Shown here: positions 30,545 to 33,158 of the stretch, in pieces | Layout of the letters: every line of letters begins with the position of its first letter | How positions within the stretch are numbered: position 1 is the first letter of the stretch | Origin: GCA-2770975 sp050248915 | Lineage (GTDB): Bacteria; Cyanobacteriota; Sericytochromatia; UBA7694 | NCBI GenBank assembly: GCA_050248915.1 | Contig: JBFWRL010000048.1 | Location: 1 to 33,158 of the forward strand | Reading direction: 5' to 3' | Length of the DNA: 33,158 nt | Made by a program: the position numbers and the translations under genes | Notes under the pieces: generated by a model | What the model was told of the DNA's origin: nothing | Database searches by the model: none | What the model saw: only the letters and a program-made list of their open reading frames with translations

Positions 30545-30937
30545 TTAGGCCTGCGAGTGCGAACGCAACTGAATCCAGTCGGCGATCTGGGGAATGGTCA
30601 TTTGCAAAAGTGAAATGGATTGCACCTGTTCCAAATCTTCTTCTAAGGTTTGGAAAGCCACTCCGTTTAAGCGCAACATGAGATCGGCAGCCAAAAGGGC
30701 GGTCAACACATTGCCCGATAAAAAAGGGCGGTTTTTCATCAGACTGTCCATCAGCACTGCGGCTTTTTCAGACAGGGTTGCAAAGGGCTCGTAATCGTCT
30801 ATGCGGGTTTGGGGGCGGGCCAGGGCTTCTTCTAATCCTGAGCGCGAGAGCAAACCAAAGGGCCCTTTTCGCTGTGCGGCCACATGCCAATTGACAGACA
30901 AGAGTTCAGGCAAAGTCAAATAGCGCAAAGGTCTCAA
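30545..30937 (-). CDS. Doc-like (Fic/Doc fold) protein with degenerate catalytic motif
   Basis: A 130-residue protein that follows the Doc toxin plan: YLTLPELLSVN at the start, GPFGLLSRSGLEEALARPQ (25-43), then LSEKAAVLMDSLMKN and ALLAADLMLRLNG. Active Doc and Fic enzymes carry H-x-F-x-D/E-G/A-N-K-R at the catalytic loop to transfer phosphate or AMP to a target. Here the loop is R-P-F-L-S-G-N-V-L (70-78): Phe, Gly and Asn remain, but His, Asp, Lys and Arg are gone. It should be inactive in the usual chemistry. Start is TTG, overlapping the partner gene's stop by four bases (TTGA), so it is coupled to it. Confidence 0.75.
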   Translation of the reverse strand: MRPLRYLTLPELLSVNWHVAAQRKGPFGLLSRSGLEEALARPQTRIDDYEPFATLSEKAAVLMDSLMKNRPFLSGNVLTALLAADLMLRLNGVAFQTLEEDLEQVQSISLLQMTIPQIADWIQLRSHSQA

Positions 30938-31167
30938 TCCCCCAATGTTTCGTGCTTTAAAAAGAAGGCCTGGGCTGCAAGCGTTTCATTCAAAGTCAGG
31001 ATAAAGGCATTGTCGGTAAAGGGTTCAACCGCGGGTGTGTTTTCAGGCTGAAACAACTCCAACGTGGTCTGGAGCATATTTAAATAATCAATTAGATCCA
31101 GGCCCAGGCTTTCTGCTTTGGATTGCAGGGCCTGGAGCACAGGTTCAGGCAGATGAACCCCACTCAT
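30934..31167 (-). CDS. Antitoxin-like small protein upstream of the Doc-like gene
   Basis: A 77-residue protein whose start, V-H-L-P-E-P-V-L-Q-A-L-Q-S-K-A-E-S-L-G-L, resembles small DNA-binding antitoxin or sequence-coupled proteins of ribbon-helix-helix type. The tail (ENTPAVEPFTDNAFILTLNETL) may wrap the partner. The frame is open from 31215, but ATG 31167 has AGGAG about eight bases upstream. Gene order (small protein first, Doc-like second, overlapping) is that of a Phd-Doc-type module. Function as an antitoxin is inferred from that context. Confidence 0.65.
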   Translation of the reverse strand: MSGVHLPEPVLQALQSKAESLGLDLIDYLNMLQTTLELFQPENTPAVEPFTDNAFILTLNETLAAQAFFLKHETLGD

Positions 31168-31205
31168 AGACAAATCTCCTGCAGGGATTGGAATTGTTAT
31201 GCTAC

Positions 31206-31214
31206 ATCCTAGCA
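31206..31214 (-). promoter_or_regulatory. Extended -10 candidate for the antitoxin-Doc-like pair
   Basis: TGC TAGGAT on the minus strand, giving a start near 31199 and a leader of about 32 bases that contains the ribosome site. No -35 is evident. Confidence 0.3.
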
Positions 31215-31271
31215 CAACTGATTCTCTTTTTTGAGTCTGGCGGTTAACATAGTGCAGGAGAGCGCTTTATC

Positions 31272-31604
31272 TTGAAACTCTGTTTTAATTTTTGGCTGCG
31301 GCAAATTTTGCTTTATAGGGGAATTTTGCTGCTTTTGTTGTGTTTCGTTTTGGTGGGCTGTGCCGATGGTCTGATTCTGGAGCCTGTGCCCAGTTTTGAT
31401 CAGCCCACACTGACCTTACCGACCCACGCACCCACCCCCATGCCCTCTCCTGTCACGCCGTTTGAGATTGCCCAGTCCAAACTCAAAGAAGGGGAGCAAT
31501 ACCTGGGCTATTTTGCTCCGGTCTCTGCTGCACTGTTTATCTTTGGGCTGTTTTTCAGATTCTTGGGCCTGATTTACGAATTGAGCACCACTGCACCCGA
31601 TTGA
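31272..31604 (+). CDS. Small lipoprotein with C-terminal membrane segment
   Basis: A 110-residue protein with a long hydrophobic signal (about residues 11-29) and lipobox LVGC (Cys30). The next 35 residues are Pro/Thr-rich and likely extended. A second hydrophobic segment at about 78-105 (GYFAPVSAALFIFGLFFRFLGLIYEL) could cross the membrane. No family is recognised. Start is TTG at 31272, 11 bases after AGGAG; no ATG lies nearby. It ends five bases from the convergent PBP gene. Confidence 0.7.
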   Translation: MKLCFNFWLRQILLYRGILLLLLCFVLVGCADGLILEPVPSFDQPTLTLPTHAPTPMPSPVTPFEIAQSKLKEGEQYLGYFAPVSAALFIFGLFFRFLGLIYELSTTAPD

Positions 31605-31608
31605 AGCA

Positions 31609-33158
31609 TTATTCTGGTGCCGAGGGTGGGGCTTCCATTTTTTCCAGCTCTTTGATCAATTGATCGAGTTCATTGATCACCTGGGTATTTTTTTTGCTGG
31701 TCGGGGCCCGCGAGGGGGGCGATTCGATCAGGGGCTGGTTTTGACCCGGAACCACCTGACTGAGATCCATATTGGCGGAACTGCCTGCAGGTCCACCACT
31801 TTGGGGATCGCGGGCAGGGGCCCCCGAAATGGGGACCATTTCATCAAGAGAAACCGGCAACTCATCCATGTCTAAGCGGCTATCTGGCTGTTTGTCGTAT
31901 TTGCTCGCATTGAGACGCTCATAGCGGCCCTCTGTTTCGCTGCCATCTTCAGCGACCTTCTTCTCGACCACCCGTGCCACCAACGCAGGGTAGCCTTTGG
32001 CGGCCCCTTCAAAGTCTTTGATGGGCAGGCCTTGGTGGGCCGAGCGCATGAAGCGCGCCCAGAGTGTGGCTGCCATGGTCCCGCCGGTTGCCCCGCCGTA
32101 CATGCGGGTGGGGGTGTCGTTGCCAATCCAAACAGCGGTACACAATTGGGGGGTAAAACCCACAAACCAAGCATCCCGGTGGTCGCTGGTGGTCCCGGTT
32201 TTGCCTGCTACGGGTCGGCCTATATTCGCAGCGGGAGCGGTGCCACGCAGAATCACGCCTTTCATCACCTTGATCAGCTGGTAGCTGGCCTCGGGGCTAA
32301 AAACAGGCTCTGCTTGGCGTTGGGCATTGTCTTCGAGCACATTGCCATAGCGATCTTCGATGCGCAGAATTGGCGTGGGTTCGAGATAGCGTCCGCCGCG
32401 CGCGATTGTGCTATAGGCATTGGCCATTTCCAGGGGATTGACCTCACTGGCCCCCAAAGGCAGGGAGAGCACATTGCGCATCGAGGAGCGGATGCCCAGG
32501 CGGTGGGCGGTTTCGATCACATTGCCATTGCCCACTTTGTCGCCGAGTTTGACCGCAATAATATTGACCGAGGTCTCCAGGGCCCGCTGCAAAGTCATGG
32601 CCCCGCTGAAGCCGCCGCCGTAATTTTTGGGTTTCCAGATATAATTGCCAAAGCGGTATTGAATCGGCTCGTCGATTTCAACATGGCCTGGGGAATAGCC
32701 ACGGGCAAAGGCCGTGAGATAGACAAAGGGCTTAAACGAGGATCCGGGTTGACGCTGGGCCTGCCAGGCGCGGTTGAACTGGCTTTCGGTATAATTGCGG
32801 CCCCCAACCATGGCTTTGACAAAGCCGGTCTGGGGATCTATCCCCACCAGAGCGGCTTGTTCGACGTTCAGGCGTTTGAGCTGGGAAATATGCTCTTTGA
32901 GCGCTTTTTCGGCCTGCTCCTGCCATTGGGAGTTGATGGTGGTGTAAATGCGCAGGCCTTGGCGGTAGGATTTGCTGTCGGCGTAGTTTTGTTTGAGCAG
33001 GGCCAGCACATAACTGGTGAAATAGGGGTATTTCATGCTGCCCGCTATGAGACCCGCCAATTTGGGTTTGATTTTGAGGGCTTGCACATACTCCACGGGG
33101 GAGATATGGCCCAGTTCGCGCAAGCGGTCGAGGGTCAGGCGCAAGCGGAGTTCTGCCC
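31609..33158 (-). CDS. Penicillin-binding protein 1A-type peptidoglycan synthase (5' end missing)
   Basis: The C-terminal 516 or so residues of a class A penicillin-binding protein; the frame stays open to the window edge, so the N-terminal membrane anchor and most of the glycosyltransferase domain lie outside. The first part (LRLTLDRLRELGHIS) is the end of that domain. The transpeptidase domain has SSFK (the acyl-enzyme serine), SVN and KTGT in order, with normal spacing. It cross-links peptidoglycan on the outer face of the inner membrane. After the domain, a Ser/Pro/Gln-rich tail of about 130 residues ends in a Glu/Leu helix. The stated 5' end is the window edge, not the start. Confidence 0.94.
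   Translation of the reverse strand, partial: AELRLRLTLDRLRELGHISPVEYVQALKIKPKLAGLIAGSMKYPYFTSYVLALLKQNYADSKSYRQGLRIYTTINSQWQEQAEKALKEHISQLKRLNVEQAALVGIDPQTGFVKAMVGGRNYTESQFNRAWQAQRQPGSSFKPFVYLTAFARGYSPGHVEIDEPIQYRFGNYIWKPKNYGGGFSGAMTLQRALETSVNIIAVKLGDKVGNGNVIETAHRLGIRSSMRNVLSLPLGASEVNPLEMANAYSTIARGGRYLEPTPILRIEDRYGNVLEDNAQRQAEPVFSPEASYQLIKVMKGVILRGTAPAANIGRPVAGKTGTTSDHRDAWFVGFTPQLCTAVWIGNDTPTRMYGGATGGTMAATLWARFMRSAHQGLPIKDFEGAAKGYPALVARVVEKKVAEDGSETEGRYERLNASKYDKQPDSRLDMDELPVSLDEMVPISGAPARDPQSGGPAGSSANMDLSQVVPGQNQPLIESPPSRAPTSKKNTQVINELDQLIKELEKMEAPPSAPE

Noticed and set aside
1..33158. Search for CRISPR arrays, tRNA or rRNA genes, insertion sequences and attachment sites
   Set aside because: No regularly spaced repeats, cloverleaf-like segments, transposase motifs or flanking duplications were seen.

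Overview
The window is a compact, all-bacterial stretch of about 33 kb with roughly 33 protein genes, no RNA genes, no insertion sequences, no prophage and no CRISPR array. No gap between genes exceeds about 230 bases. Several signal peptides with lipoboxes (LTAC, LSAC, LAAC, LVGC), a bifunctional penicillin-binding protein, a SUF iron-sulfur system and a large Hanks-type kinase indicate a chromosomal segment of a diderm-like free-living bacterium. The mixed gene content and moderate GC would fit a non-photosynthetic relative of Cyanobacteria (Melainabacteria/Sericytochromatia-like). That placement is an inference from general impression only; no ribosomal or marker gene here proves it.

Layout. 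1-5.2 kb (+): an NADPH-dependent FMN reductase-like flavoprotein, a 522-residue protein with a lysozyme/chitosanase-like C-terminal region, an M3 oligoendopeptidase and an APH-like small-molecule kinase. 5.2-8.3 kb: sfsA and a double-CDGSH iron-sulfur protein (-), trhO (+), then a lipoprotein and a LipM-like octanoyltransferase (-). 8.5-12.8 kb: a small hypothetical gene with a possible leaderless promoter, a cysteine-cluster (YkgJ-like) protein behind a lipoprotein serpin (-), a stand-alone cyclic-nucleotide-binding domain protein (+) and a bestrophin channel (-). 13.0-17.3 kb (+): a three-gene set of a Ser/Thr kinase with a 500-residue unrecognised C-terminus, a DUF547 protein and a Rieske oxygenase, preceded by a tandem 20-bp repeat.

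18.2-27.0 kb (-) is an iron-sulfur block: an Rrf2-type regulator, sufC, sufB, sufD, sufS, a DUF59 protein, an Mrp-type ATPase fused to DUF971, a Nudix hydrolase and moaA. Genes are separated by a few bases or overlap, so assembly of Fe-S clusters (SufBCD scaffold, SufS sulfur donor), their likely carriage (Mrp, DUF59) and one consumer (the radical-SAM enzyme MoaA) may be co-expressed. An AT-rich EF-hand lipoprotein lies just beyond it.

27.2-33.2 kb: a 2-oxoglutarate/Fe(II) oxygenase, a fibronectin-like lipoprotein, a two-domain protein with a methyltransferase fold, a small unknown gene, a Doc-like protein with a destroyed catalytic motif and its overlapping antitoxin-like partner, a small membrane lipoprotein, and the C-terminal two thirds of a PBP1A-type peptidoglycan synthase running off the window.

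Regulatory DNA is readable in several gaps: overlapping divergent promoters with a perfect palindrome between the serpin and the CNBD gene, a tandem imperfect dyad in front of the kinase, a strong intrinsic terminator followed at once by an extended -10 promoter at 27.83 kb, and a hairpin between the DUF59 and mrp genes.
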